A DNA stretch of 64,000 bases from Dermatemys mawii. Its lineage: Eukaryota > Chordata > Testudines > Dermatemydidae. The translations under genes and the position numbers were made by a program. Below are positions 46,355-58,194 of this stretch, in pieces. The stretch lies in the NCBI GenBank assembly GCA_007922305.1, contig ML677365.1, positions 15,866,293-15,930,292 of the forward strand. Direction: 5' to 3'. Numbering within the stretch: the first letter of the stretch is position 1; each line of letters begins with the position of its first letter. The notes below the pieces were generated by a model that was not told where the DNA came from, searched no databases, and saw only the letters and a list, made by a program, of their open reading frames with translations.

Positions 46355-46530
46355 TTGGATGTAGTGTTGATGTAGCTGTGTCAGTCCCAGGATATTAGAG
46401 ACAAGGTGAGTGAGGTAATATCTTTTCTTACCTCAACTTTTGTTGGTAAGAGAGAAAAGTTTCAAGAAGAAGGGCCAGGATCCCATGAAAGAGCCTGTTT
46501 TCATAGGATTTTCAGTCCAATTCCATGTTC
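46355..46530 (+). repeat. Penelope-like or related terminal-repeat fragment
   Basis: It contains gatgtagctgtgtcagtccc, aggatattagagacaaggtg, agtgaggtaatatcttttct and tgttggtaagagagaaaagt, a block order common in reptile genomes next to Penelope-type repeats. The family assignment comes from memory and is uncertain. Confidence 0.4.
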
Positions 46531-49500
46531 TTAAGAGTTCATCTGGTTCAGATAGCTTTCAAAAAAGCATTCAGACTTTTGGGTCCTCACTTGAAGTGAC
46601 CTAGAAATTCAAATGTTGACTGTGATTAAGGAAAGCACTTAAATATGTGCTTAATTGTTACATGTTGCTTAAATTAAGTCAACCACATGCTTTTACTTCT
46701 GTTTTTCTGAATTGAGGCCTCTTGGAGGTTCCCTGTCCTGAACTATGTTTCCCCCCTTCTTCTGGAGTTTGTTATTTCTGTAATAAAGAGTGAGAGGATA
46801 AATTGAAGTAATTCTTTTCAAGAGCACAGTAGGGAACCATGAAAACATAGGAATGTTTTTGGCTGCATCATTCCACCCGTTGACTGATTAATTTAGTATA
46901 TAGTGCTAGAGGCATTGTGAGTATAGGAAAACATGAATCTGTTTTTGTCTTCTTTTCAAACTACTGCTTCACAGTACAATTTTGTACTTTAGCTGCAGTC
47001 AGAATAATACACCGACCAGCTGCTGAATGAACATTTTGAGTGAAACTAGGTCAGGCCTAATTTGTGATGTTGGTGGAGTTAGTCATCAGGGCAGTTCTCC
47101 GATGGTGCAGCTGGTATGTCCATGAGTTGTGAGAATGGAACAATGGGGCTTCCTCTCACCCTCACTTTTCATATAGTGCATTTTTATCATCTCCTCTTCA
47201 GGTTAGTCCTTGTTCTTAGTGTTTTTAGTAAAAGAGAGATTAAATGTGACAGCCACATCTGTTTTATTAAATTCCCAGAGAGATAGCAGATTGGTAGCTG
47301 TACCAGACAATGTTAAAAGGGAATGCTTCTGGTCTAAGCAGGTGGTCTAGGAACAATAAAAAATTCCTGTGCACTTTTACAGTGACTTTCATCTCAGGAT
47401 TTCAAAGTATGTTATAAATATCAATGAGTCGGGCCTTCCAATATTGTTGTGGGGTGATGGTTATCACTACGTGACTGAAGGAGGAAGGTTTTATCATTTG
47501 CCAGGCTCTTCCTATCTGTAGAATCCTATTTGTGACTCACACAATCTGCCACAAGTAGGGCAGATTTATGGCTGCTGCTGGAAATGAGACTTTGGTTTGA
47601 TGCAGTTAATACTTTGTTTCACAGTTGCAAAGATTATTATTTCCAGTCAGTTTCTCTCCATCATTCACTGTTCTGTTATTCCACTGGTAGCTATAGTTTC
47701 CCAAGGCTCTCTGACAATGTCACACAGCTGTTAATTCTTTCTGAGAGTCTATCTATCACTTTCCCTTTGCCCACGTTGCGTCCATTTCCCATCAGATAGT
47801 TTTATATAATCAGTTGCTTTGGGAGATGCTTCTGAGCTAATCATAGGACATGCGCTATCTATCTAGTAAGTTGTATCTTGCCTGGCATTGTGCAAATAAT
47901 GGATTATTTTTTGTTTCATTGGCAATTTTGAAAAAAATTGCTTTGGATGAAACCAAAATTATTTTTTTTTAATTTTCAGAGAATCAAAAAGTTAAATAAA
48001 AGAATAAATAAACTGGGTTGAATGAAACATTTTGTTTACATTCTGATCCCTTTAAAAGGTCTGATCTCTTTAATAAAATTGAAAGGAATTTCAACCCAAA
48101 AAGTCATTTTGAACTGAAAAATCAAAACACTCTGATTTGAAAATATCGCAACAAAATGTTTTAACCTCTTCAGAGTTTTCTGTTTTTGAGACAAACAATT
48201 CAGCAAACTTGATGTTTTTCATGTCGACAAAGCTGCAATTTTTCACTGAAAAAGGTGTCAGATCCAAAATGTTGTGCCTTGCTAACTTTGGCCAGCACGC
48301 TCCAAGGTGCTGAACTGAGGAAAACTAATGGGGGTATTCTACTCTCACGCCTCATTTGCCACATTCATTTTGGGTTCACCAGGGCTTGGAGTGCAACACA
48401 GGACAGGCACACAGCCTGTGTAGGCAGACAGGACCATTCTACCGAGCAGCCTCCTACAGCTAATGTAAGGAGCTGCCTTGAGAAGGTCAGGAGTCAGGTC
48501 CAGTCCTGTTCAGCTGCAGGAAGCATCACATTCACCACTGGGGCCCCTCTGTATAATACTTCAGTGAAACTCTGGCTTTTATTTTTCACAGGAGACCTTG
48601 AATGGCTCATTTCACAGCATTTAATCAAGCCATAATATATATTTATTAACATTTGACTTATATAGCACTTACCGGCATTTCATACAGCTTAGGGCAGGAT
48701 TGCAGTATGAAATTACTCTTTGCTTAGTTCATTTCTGTCTCATTAGCCATCCAGGCTACCAATACTGTGCACTCTAAGATCTGCTTGCACTGAACATAGT
48801 GATAAAGAAAAAAGCATTTGAATTATAACAGTAAAACCAGAGGCATAAATACAGTGCATTAAATATAAATGCAGTGCATTAGACATGGTGGGTATTTTGT
48901 TCTTTAAGGGATTGCAAATTATTTTGCGATATTGCCCAATACTAAAAATCCTTTTCTTAAGAACAGAAAAATATGTTCGGTTTGCTCAGCCCAGCATCAG
49001 GAAACGTTACAATAAGAAAACAGGGAAATGGTCTTTTTAAAAACGTTTAACCAAAATTGTCACTTCTGAGCTTATTTCTGGATGTGATCACAGGTCTAAA
49101 GGGGATGTCAAGTTATAAGAGGGTGGTCTGCTCCTTTAAGGGCCAGTGATCCTCCAGGGAGGAGTCCAGCAGTCAGATGCTGGGAATGCTCTGACCCTGC
49201 TGGGAAGCATCAGATGATTGGATCTGATGATTACCAGATAGAGGATATAGATGCGGGCTCTGGTCTATTAGGGAGCCTGGGGCAAGAAGAGGGTTAGGAT
49301 AATACCCTCCTATAATTCTGGGTAGGCTGCAGGCAGTGCAGCAGAGGAAGAGCAAGCCAGCAAATGAGCAGGAGGCCAGCCCTGCACAGGTCCTGAAGTG
49401 AGATCCTGATCACTAGCTTGCCAGAGGGTCCACAATCCACCCATGGGAAAAACGCAGTTGCTTGATGTTATCAATCCACAGTCTTGTCTTTTGCACTGGA

Positions 49501-49796
49501 CAACAAACGGAGCCCTGAGGCAAAGGCTACAGACTGACTTGGGCCTAGATGCTTATCTTCTCACTCTCCAGCCTACACGTGTACCCAGTAGAAGACCATA
49601 TACCAGTTCTCTGTCTAAGAATTGACATCCCCTCCACTCTGAGTTGGAGAAAGGAGAGAACTGTCACTTGGTTGCAATCTTATGGGACATCACTATTTGG
49701 GTCCTCCAAAGATCTGATAATATGACAAATACTGATAATATGCAAAGCATGCTCCACTGCACATACTCATCAGGAAGGCTTGTTTTGATGCAAAGA
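46531..49796. other. Unassigned intergenic sequence
   Basis: No host exon was recognised. A small duplication 'ataaatacagtgcattaaat/ataaatgcagtgcattaga' lies at about 48845-48885. At 49100-49390 a sequence with 'gctcctttaagggccagtga' may be part of an LTR, but its ends are undefined. The 126-codon frame 48255-48635 has no domain. Confidence 0.4.
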
Positions 49797-50162
49797 GCAG
49801 TGCACCATGGGTAGGTATCTCCGTGCACCACAATTCAGCACAAGGCCTTTTGGGAAATGTTCACAATATGTTGTGGGGTAGACATGAGTCACTCAGGGAT
49901 GTCGGGGGTGGATGAGTAGGGGCCAAGTTCCCAGCATGCAACATTCTCCATCCCATAATACCATCCATATCCCATAATAGTTGTGGTTTTTTTAAAAATC
50001 CCACAAAGGTGTGCAGCAGTGTTTGATGTCTGCTATCTCTGACAGAACCATGAACCTCACAGAGCTCTGCGCTAGTCTCAGGAATGTTGCAAATACAAGA
50101 CACATAATTCTCCTCCTGTATTTGCAGACCCACAGGGACAACTGCAGTGATGGGGGGGCATG

Positions 50163-51463
50163 ACGATTTCTACAGGGACAGATTGCTGAGAGACATAGTG
50201 AAAAAGACTTCAAAGTTGTTGGTAGCATTCATGGAGCAGCTGCAGATGGAGTGCAATTTCTGGGCCCGAGAAACCAGCACAGACTAGTGGGATCTCATTG
50301 TAATGGGGTTGGGATGGTGAGTAGTGGCTGCAGAACTGTCTGATCTGAAAAAGCCCTAGATCAGTGTGCAAAGCTCCCTCTAGCCCTCCAGGGTAGGGAC
50401 ACTAGCCTGAGAGCTGCCCTGACAGTGGAGGAGCAAGTGGTTATTGCAGTGAGGAAACTTGCAATGATGGATTGCTACTGTAACACCAACATGACCCCAA
50501 CTGTTGGGCTCAAACCTGGGATCTCTGAAGTTTAGTGCATGAGCCTCTACTGCATGAGCTAAAAGCCCCAGGGCTCTTAGCTAAGGCTGTAGAGCAGACT
50601 CATTAATCTCTAAGTGGTCTCAGTGCCACTAGAAGGGACAGAGCACCACACCCAGGAGGTATGTGGGTTACACTGCCAGTCAATGGGAACTCATTCTGGA
50701 GTTGGAAAATCTACAGAGAGGCCACTGTCATGCAAGTGTGTAGGGCTATTAATATGTATTCTGCTACACAGAACTGAGACTTCGGGAAATGTGCAGGATG
50801 CAGAGGATGGCTTTACAACATTGGGGTCCTGACTGGTGGGAAGGCAAATGTTGGCCCATGCATCCCTGTTTTGGCACCAGGCTGCTTTGCCACAAAGTAC
50901 TTCAACAGAAAGGGCTGCTTTTCTATGGTTACACAACCAGTGGTGGACTGGGGATACTTCACCAATATCAGCATGGGCTGGTCAGGGAAGGTGCATGACG
51001 CTCACATCTCTACGAACAGAGGGTTGTTCGGAGAGCTACCAGCAGGGACATTCTCTCCCAACCACTAGTGATATTGAACTGCCAGTAGTGATTCTGGGGG
51101 ACCCAACTACACCTTACTCCCCTGGCTCATGAGGCCATACCCGGGCCACCTTGACAGCACCAAGGAAAGATTCAGCTACTGGCTCAGCAGGTGCAGAATT
51201 ATAGCTGAATATGCTTCTGGTAGATTGAAGGGACCCAGGTGGAGTTTGCTCACTGGATGGATCTCAGTGAGAAAAATATCCTGGTGCTTATAGCTGCCTG
51301 TTGTGTTCTGCGTAACATCTGGAAGGCAGAGCTGCCACCAGGGTGGAGGTGGAGCAGCTGTCTGCTGACTTGGTACAGCCAGATACATTCCAAGAGCTCA
51401 GCATGGAGATCTGCAGTTGAGGGAAGCTTTGAAAGACACTTTAATGATCAGCTACAGCAGTAG
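50163..51463 (+). pseudogene. Harbinger transposase, heavily decayed (copy 2)
   Basis: Motifs shared with copy 1 are found in several frames: FWARETST with WDLIV (about 50262-50310), GVGKST (50695-50712), KYFNRKGCFSMV and GWSGKVHDAHI (50871-51068; the HD catalytic aspartate is kept), DIELPVVILGDP (about 51070-51110), and a C-terminal LIAACCVLRNI (51239-51463). The transposase is split by a SINE at 50478-50690 and by multiple stops and shifts. Non-functional. Confidence 0.8.
50478..50690 (-). mobile_element. tRNA-derived SINE inserted in the old transposase
   Basis: On the minus strand the body contains TTTAGCTCATGCAGTAGAGG (A-box-like) and, about 30 nt on, AGGTTTGAGCCC (B-box-like), the internal polymerase III promoter of a tRNA-derived SINE. 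A related plus-strand copy is at 57195-57305. The insertion separates transposase motifs that are contiguous in Harbinger copy 1. Confidence 0.6.
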
Positions 51464-52029
51464 TAATGGTCTATGCTGGACTGTTCTCTGACCCTGAGGC
51501 TTTAGGTGCTGCTAGGAATTGTTTAGGGCTTTCTGTACATTTGAGATTATGACTGTGTGTTTTACTGGAGCTATGAATTATATGGTGCTTGCTGTACATT
51601 TTTAAATATGACTAAGTGTTTGCTTGAACATATAAGTTCTGTGATGCTCTGCATTTAAAATGACTGCATGCTTTGAGTCCTGGATTGCATTCTGCATTAT
51701 GTATTATGAGCTAATAAAGATCATTTTATTTAGAAAGATAGAAATTCATTGAGTGGCAAAAACATAGCAGAAATTAAATGCACAAGAAACAAACAGGCAA
51801 TGGAATACAACCTGTAAACATTAACAGAATGGGACTATGAAACTGGAAACGCAGCGAACATTTCAGCACAAATACAGAGTCTGTTGTGGCTACACGTACA
51901 ACAACTGTGGCTCCCAAAAGTCAGTGTATGTGAAGCTGTGGTTTTCCTAGCTATCCCAGCATGGAGTGGTAAAGGTAAGGATGTGGCCTGTGATACCATG
52001 TGGAATGTTGGGCAGGGGGCAATGTAGGG

Positions 52030-52330
52030 AGCTGCTACCATGGAGTTCTCTAAGGACTGCAAAGGGTGCGGAGTCTGGGATTTTGGACCTCTAGGTCAAC
52101 CAAGATCTGCAGCATTTGTGTTTTCTTTCTAAGAAGACCCATTACGTCCTTGTGCATCTCCCATTTCTGTTGGTATTCCTGGGCCTTTCTCCTGGCCACT
52201 CTTTCCTTCTCCATGCTGTCTGCCATGTCAGCCCTCCAGCCCTTTCTTCATAGTCCAGTGCAGCATTGGTTTGCAGGATCTCGCTCAACATAGCCTCCCA
52301 GCTTTCTTCTCCTCCTCAGACAGCTGTATC
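52030..52330 (-). pseudogene. Harbinger Myb-like gene, C-terminal remnant (copy 2)
   Basis: The minus strand encodes charged, Gln/Glu/Arg-rich coiled-coil-like sequence opposite 'ctggccactctttccttctc'. It lies where copy 1 has its Myb C-terminal block. Stops break it. Assignment rests mainly on position. Confidence 0.45.
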
Positions 52331-52486
52331 ACTGGACTTACAGCCATGACAGAAAGGGCAAGAAAGATACATTTCAAAACTCCCTCCCTTATTCACATAA
52401 AAACTTGTAACAAAACATGTTAAACCATATTATTGATGCTTCAGCGTTGGGGTGCCTCTGCACCTTGCTGTTCTCCAGCCCCAGCC

Positions 52487-52950
52487 ATGGTGGATCTGGC
52501 CTGGTAGAGTGAAGAGAGAGAGGAGGGAATTTGCATGGAACAATAACATTTCTGTCCCTATTCCTTGGGTATGGGTATAGAGCAATGACACTGAGCACTG
52601 GCACTATTTTCCCCAGGTGGTGGTGATTTAGCGGCTATCTCATGCCTGAGGGTAACAAAGGCAAAGAGCACTTAGCTGCTCTTGGCATCCTGAAGCCATC
52701 CAGGTCTGTATACTGTGCACCTGTTTACTGCAATGTTGCCAGCCAAACTCATCACTGAGTGTTATGGGCAAATGTCCTACCGTGGAAGAATAGGAATGAT
52801 AAGGCAGCCCTCCCTAGAAACTCTCAGCAACGGATTGCAGAGTTCTTCCATGGACATTTCATCAAAACCTGTCAGGAGAATACAAGGGGCAGCCCTCAGT
52901 ACATAAACAAACTACTCCATATGCCCATCCCGTCTACCCCTGTAGTGTAG
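52487..52950 (+). pseudogene. Third Harbinger reading frame, decayed homologue (copy 2)
   Basis: The candidate ATG at 52487-52489 sits in agccccagccATG|GTGgat, matching copy 1's agcccctgccATG|GTGagt. The predicted intron (52490-52616, 127 bp) ends TTTTCCCCAG, and copy 1's intron is 138 bp. Exon 2 shows ISCLRVT, then after 14 residues PGLYTVHLFTAMLP, and after a frameshift ALPRNSQQRIA and YINKLLHM. The motifs fall in the same order. LRVT-to-PG and RIA-to-YIN spacings are identical to copy 1. Two in-frame stops and a frameshift show that it is dead. Its preserved protein motifs, in contrast to poor nucleotide identity, suggest past selection on the encoded protein. Confidence 0.6.
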
Positions 52951-52999
52951 GAGAATGAACAGCAGATAACAACTTTATGTCTACTTGTTTTACTGTTAC

Positions 53000-53640
53000 C
53001 TCTTTTCATAAAAGTAAAACAGTGAAAAGTCAGTACCGTGTCATGATTCCTTGGGGATGGGCCAGGAGCCATCTTTAAATTTAAACATTGTAAGGGACAA
53101 TGCAAGCCCATACTTAACCACAATCTCTTCCCCTTCATCAGATTCATCCCTGCTTGGCTGGCAGGACTGGCTAAACTGCGGTGGAGTCTCCAACAGCTCC
53201 TGTCTCCTGTCATGGCTTGAGTTCCCCGCCACGTCTCCCCTGCCTTTCCTCCTCGCTCTTCATGACAGGGGTCTCTGTCTCCAGCTCTTGAAGGTATCCA
53301 GGGTGGTTTGCAGGGTGCTGATAGAGTCTTCGCTAAGTCTGGCATGCAGCTCATTGTAAAAGCTGTAGGCCTCTATCTCAGCACCAGATGGATTGTTGGC
53401 CTCCGTGGCATTTTAGTGTATGCCTGCTGCAGCTCCTTTGCTGCTGAGCCCTCGTACCGCCCATGTTTCTATGACTGGTCTGTATCTGTTTTTGTCCAGC
53501 CTTTTCTCGCCCAAGAGATCCAATCCCTCGTGTCTACTCCAGGCAGGAGTGCATCCAGAGCACGGAGCTGGCATGGGCACCTGGGCAGTTGCACATGACA
53601 AGGGCGAGCTGCTAGGTTTGCTCACTAAGGTGGGCAATCA
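53000..53640 (-). pseudogene. Harbinger Myb/SANT-like gene, N-terminal remnant (copy 2)
   Basis: The minus strand keeps APAWSRHEGLDLLGE-like sequence (PAWSRHEGLDLLGE at about 53500-53560), matching copy 1's PAWSNGEVLDLI. Downstream, CNELHARLSEDSIS corresponds to FYKELHAILGG. Several frameshifts and stops are present. Confidence 0.6.
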
Positions 53641-54007
53641 GGAAAAGGCATTTTGAAAAATAGGTGGGTGTTTTTTAAAGGGAGGAGGTCTGGCTGCCAA
53701 GCTCCACAACCCCTTGGTAGTTGAGTTTACAATTGTGAAGAGCAATCACTGTCACAGAGAACTTTATGGGTCAGCTGCTAGAGGACTGTTAGGGTCCACA
53801 TAGGTTGTGCAGTGTCTATGCTCACACTACATCAACCTCATTAGGTCAGCCATGGCTCCCCATTGTTTGGGGAGGTGGTTTGATTTTGTCACCATAATGG
53901 GGCTCGTACGTCAATGGGAGGCAAATTTGAATGTAGTAGACACAGCCACAAATAGGTCAACACAAGGTGACTTATATCAACATAATTTTGTTGTGGTACA
54001 CCAGGCC

Positions 54008-55166
54008 TAAAGAGCGTTGAAATCTCACTCTACACTGAAATCCACTGGGAGAGATCCAGCATTTATCACCGGGGGGAAAGTAATCAGGAAATTGACTATG
54101 TTTAAAGTTTACTTTGCACCTCTGACAAGGGAAGCAAAGAGCATGTCCTTTTGAAGAGATTAAAATATGAAATAACAGGCAAGCCTTTATAAACTCAGAG
54201 CATCCAGTTCTTAACATAGCAAACAGTAACCTAGAAACATATGTGGTGAACAATAACAGTCATAAATCTTAAGAGATTATGTGTACCTAATGTGAGATTT
54301 TAGCCTGATCCATTTTGTTAACAGTGCCAAACTTCAGCATGATTCAATCAAGTTTTGCTTAATCTGAATTTATTTATTCTTGGTGATGATGATTCATTGA
54401 ACATGTCTCTAGTCCAGTTTGTTGAACTAATTTATCTGGCATTTTGAGGGACTTGTGATTTGTTTTCTCTGAACGTTTTATAGTTTATATCATTAAATGA
54501 GATCTGGATTGTGTATCACAAAAGCTGAAGTTCTGCTAAAAATTAAACATTCTTCAGTGCTGCCTTTAGCAACAGTAAACACCTCGTAGATAGGCATTCT
54601 TGTTGCAGTTTAGCCAGACAACTAACCCAGGCAAAACAGCTTTGCTAACTGTAGATCCTATTCACCATATTAACCTCTTGGGACTATTTCAGTCTGACTT
54701 GTATGCGTGTCAGAGATGCAGCTCTACACAGCAGGAATAACAGCAGGAATATTTTTCTCTCCAATGGATGCACTGTGTAATTGTCTGGAAATTGTGTCTG
54801 GAGATTTGTGTATCTGCTTATGCAAACTTCCACAATAAGCTACAGGAGCAAACAGGCATTTCCTGTGTATCAAGTAGTTGTGAATCCTCTCAGCTCTGAG
54901 GTGTATGGAGCCAAATGCTGAGCATGTAAATGGTTGGTGTAAATTCAGCATCAGGTGTAATGAGTATAGTAATATAGTTTGCAAGGGTGTAGCATTCAAT
55001 GGTGTGCAAGGTGAGTGGCACACACCAAAGGGTTGAGTGTGTACCATGAAAATTAGCTAGCAGGAGGGTGTCAGATAAGATGGGGATGCATGATTCAGGA
55101 GCTAATTTGGCATACCTTAGCTTACTTTTGTCTACTGTTGACTCCTGCTATACCATCCTTCCTGAC
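54008..55166. other. Unassigned intergenic sequence
   Basis: No gene was found. The 107-codon frame at 54724-55047 has no domain. Confidence 0.4.
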
Positions 55167-55245
55167 CCTGTGGAGCCAGATTTTGATCTCAGATCTATCA
55201 GTATAAATCCAAAGTAGCTTCATTGTCTTCAGTTTCGCTGTTAGT
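55167..55245. repeat. Short hairpin SINE/MITE remnant
   Basis: agccagattttgatctcaga and cagtataaatccaaagtagc followed by cattgtcttcagtttcgctg match a common reptile 'tggtgtaaatc.ggagtaact.cattgaagtcaatgg' hairpin repeat. A related copy is at 56691-56770. Confidence 0.45.
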
Positions 55246-55320
55246 GTGTCCTCACCAATGGGCTAGTATTCTAGGGTGGCTCTCTCTTGTTGAAGCTGTT
55301 TCATTTTTAAGAAAATGCTT

Positions 55321-55615
55321 AAATCTTGATTGGAGCAGGGCTTGGACCTTAGGTCTCCTGGGAGAGTGCTCTAATCACTAGGTTACAGAGTCATTCTCAC
55401 TCTGTCTCTGCCCAATGAATAGTTAAATGGTTCATGCAAAGTGGCTCAGCAACAGAGACAGAGAATGAGACAAATGCATCTCAGAAAACCCTACAGCCCA
55501 GTGGTTAGGGGCCTCACATGGGAGACTTGGGTTCAAGACTTTGCTGGAAATCAGGTGGAATTTGAATCCCAGTCTCCTATATGAATACTCTAATCACTAG
55601 GGTATAAGGGTTCCA
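55321..55615. repeat. Three tRNA-like SINE heads in alternating orientation
   Basis: On the minus strand 55330-55395 reads cctagtgattagagcactct ... ggtccaagcccTG (A and B boxes). On the plus strand 55497-55545 reads cccagtggttaggggcctca ... gggttcaagact. On the minus strand 55545-55610 reads ccctagtgattagagtattc ... gggattcaaattcc. Together they form an inverted array of tRNA-derived SINE modules. Confidence 0.55.
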
Positions 55616-56690
55616 CCTCCTCTGCAGTATTTTGTATGCAGCTTGATCCCAGTGGTGTGTGCTAAGGTGGCCTCTGAGAAAACCTACTGGACTGGGCCCC
55701 ACAGGCAAGCTAGTCAGGGAAATGCCTGGTTTGAGGATCCTGCTGGAGCTGAAGCCAGGAGCGGTGAAGGTCCCTAAAACTGGGGAGGCCACCAACACCT
55801 GAACTGTAGCCCTGCCCCCTGCACCGCCCCTTCCCCCAAGGCCCCACTCCCATGCCAACCCTTCCCCTCAAGACTCCACCTCTCGCTCACTCTTCTCTGG
55901 CCCTTATGGCTGGTAAAAAGAGGGACGGGGATGGGCACTACATTAGCCTTTTTCCAGTCAGCGGAGACCACCCTCAGTCATCCTTATGCATCTCTTAAAG
56001 TGGCAATTAGGCACCTAAATTCCTTTGTGGATCTAGCCCCTACTGTACAAGACAGTTGGTGCATGTTAATCCCTTTACTACTCTCACCTAGTTTCTGGCC
56101 AATTTACACCTTGTAATTTATATCAGCACTGATTTTGGCCCAAAGGCTGCTATAAGCAGTTCAGGATTTTGCCTGGTGATCCTTATATAGAAGTTGTTAG
56201 TTTCTCTCCTGGAATCTAATTCTGCCCTCGTTTACACCTTGCACAATCCTGATTAAGTCAAGGGTGCCAAGTCAGGACAAAATGCACTCTCTTGCCTGTA
56301 ATGTTTTACTCAGTGTTTTCAGTGCACTGAGTTGCTTTGTAAATTAATCTGTCTTAATACAAAACAATCAATGTGTACCTCGGGAACGGTAAGATATGTG
56401 AGAGATATTCCAAACATATCTGGCATGTTTAAACACATCCTTTCAGCTTGTCTGCTTTCAAATAGCTTCTGACTGATACCAATAATAATATCATTTATTT
56501 TGGATGATTGATTCTGTAACTACTGCTCCTAGACCCAAAGCGCGATGCTTCCAGTCATGGTTTCATTTCTTTTTAGGGAACAAAGTTATTTTTTCCAGCC
56601 ATTTGATATACTCATAACAGAAAGATCCATTGGTGTCCATAGGGTTCAAGCTATGAAATAACGTAAGGTACTTTGAACCTAATTTTCCAC
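55616..56690. other. Mostly unassigned; a tiny LINE RT scrap
   Basis: At about 55900-55971 the minus strand reads SADWKKANVVPI, the conserved RT-0/1 motif of CR1/L2/L3 LINEs, without further homology. The rest is not recognised. Confidence 0.45.
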
Positions 56691-56770
56691 TCACATTACA
56701 TCATTGTCATTCTTTGACTTCAATAGAGTAAATTCTTATTTACCCTGGTATAAATGAGAGGAAATCTGTT
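56691..56770. repeat. Short hairpin SINE/MITE remnant
   Basis: The order ttccactcacattacatcat, gacttcaatagagtaaattc and accctggtataaatgagagg fits the same hairpin family as 55167-55245. Confidence 0.45.
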
Positions 56771-57194
56771 TTTGTCTGTGTGGAGAAATATATAGTTGGT
56801 AATTTCAAATGTGGGCAGACTATATCCTAAAATGTAAAACTCTTATATATCTTTTTAAATGAACTCAAATCTGCACACAACATAAATTTGACTTACTGGA
56901 GAAACTCAGGAATAATGCAACTGAAATTACACTTGAGCCAAATCTGTGTGTGTGCGGAACCAAACCTATATTGTTTAGGGTGTCATAATCCTAGATTCAG
57001 AAATGAGCACAATCATTTTACATAATTTTGAGGACAAGCCATTTAGGTTCCTATCTGGCTAAAGACCCACAGTGTGTGTTGTGTCTGTATGCAACATTTC
57101 TGAGTGTGAAAAAAATTAAATTATTTTCTTCTGAAATGCAGTGGTAAAGTGTGTCCCATCCCCTTCTAGTGGGTGGTTCACATAAAGGATTAAC
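56771..57194. other. Unassigned intergenic sequence
   Basis: Nothing recognisable was found. Confidence 0.4.
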
Positions 57195-57305
57195 AGTCTA
57201 CTATTATTACCAATTAGCTCAAACAATAGTGGTTTGTGCTATGGATCTAAAGGTTCCTTCCACTCCTGCTGTTGACCTGGCTGGAGGTCCATATGTCACA
57301 ATCCC
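57195..57305 (+). mobile_element. tRNA-derived SINE
   Basis: attagctcaaacaatagtgg (A-box-like) is followed about 30 nt on by aaaggttccttcc (B-box-like) and cctgctgttgacctgg. It is the same family as the minus-strand SINE at 50478-50690 (tagctcatgcagtagaggct / aggtttgagccc / aacagttgg). Confidence 0.55.
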
Positions 57306-57774
57306 CGCCCAGGACCAAACACTTGTGAAGATCCAGTGCACCAAGGAAGTTGGATACCCATTTATAGACGCATACCTACTCCAGGCCTAGTGTCTACGTG
57401 GACCTGTAGGTGCTGCAGGCAGTGTGGCACAACCTCAGCAACCCCCAGGACCTCAGTCCATTGGTATGGGTCAACATCTCACCTGATGATGCCATAAGGT
57501 GGCTAACATACATCCTTTCCCCTTGTCCCAGCCACCAGGTGGCTTTGGTGGCCTGATCTTTTTGTGTCTGCTGCAGGTAAACCACAGAATATGTCCTGCC
57601 TGAAGGTAGGAGAGGATCTGGCACCCACAGAGACTCACCCTACTGCCATGAATTTTTAATGAGGAGAAGATGGTACCTTTCATTGATGGGGTGGGGTGGA
57701 GGAGCCTTATGGACAGCAGCATCCCCCAAACCAGAGACACCACACAGCAACCCATGCTCCATCCTGTTCCTGGT
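57306..57774. other. Unassigned intergenic sequence
   Basis: Possible SINE body continues; no gene. Confidence 0.35.
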
Positions 57775-58185
57775 TTCAGCCCTATGAAGGATGCTGGAGC
57801 TTGGGGATTCAGCCCTGGGGCTCTTTTCCTGGCTTCAAGCCTGTGTGGGGCACCTGAGCTTGAGGCTTCAGCCCTGTGAGTCCTTTCCCAACTTCAGCCC
57901 CATGGAGGTTGCTGGGCTCAGGGCTTTAACTATGAGGAGAACACTGGTTTCAGCCCTAATGCTCCCCCTGTAGCTAAAGCCCCGACTCCTGGCGGGTCCA
58001 CCCCTCCTCCCGCAGCTGAAACCAGGAGTGGAGCCATGGGGCTGGAGCCACAAGCCCAAGCTCTCACCCCAAGTCTAAAGCCCTGAGTCCTGGTGTTCCC
58101 CAGGATCGGGAGCCCTGACACCCCTCCACTCCACCTGGAGCCTTAACCCACCTTGTGGCTGCAGCCCCAACTCCCCGATGCCTGA
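57775..58185. repeat. Degenerate minisatellite-like 'ttcagccct' array
   Basis: The box ttcagccc(t/c) recurs at about 57777, 57809, 57866, 57893 and 57950, with related 'agccct/agcccc' boxes to 58185, at roughly 30-60 bp spacing. It explains the overlapping open frames on both strands. Confidence 0.55.
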
Positions 58186-58194
58186 AATCCGTAA

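Larger units (their letters stand above)
49797..54007 (+). mobile_element. Old, divergent PIF/Harbinger transposon (copy 2)
   Basis: It has the same gene order as copy 1: plus-strand transposase remains (about 50163-51463), minus-strand Myb C-terminal region (about 52030-52330), plus-strand third frame (52487-52950) and minus-strand Myb N-terminal region (about 53000-53640). The probable right end is ...gtacaccaggcc at 54007, followed by TAA. The left end was not found; similarity to copy 1 starts at about 49797. All frames carry stops and shifts, and a tRNA-derived SINE sits in the transposase. Confidence 0.75.

Noticed and set aside
55330..55610. Possible functional tRNA genes
   Set aside because: A/B boxes are present but cloverleaf stems do not close and the modules are clustered in alternating orientation; SINE-derived.
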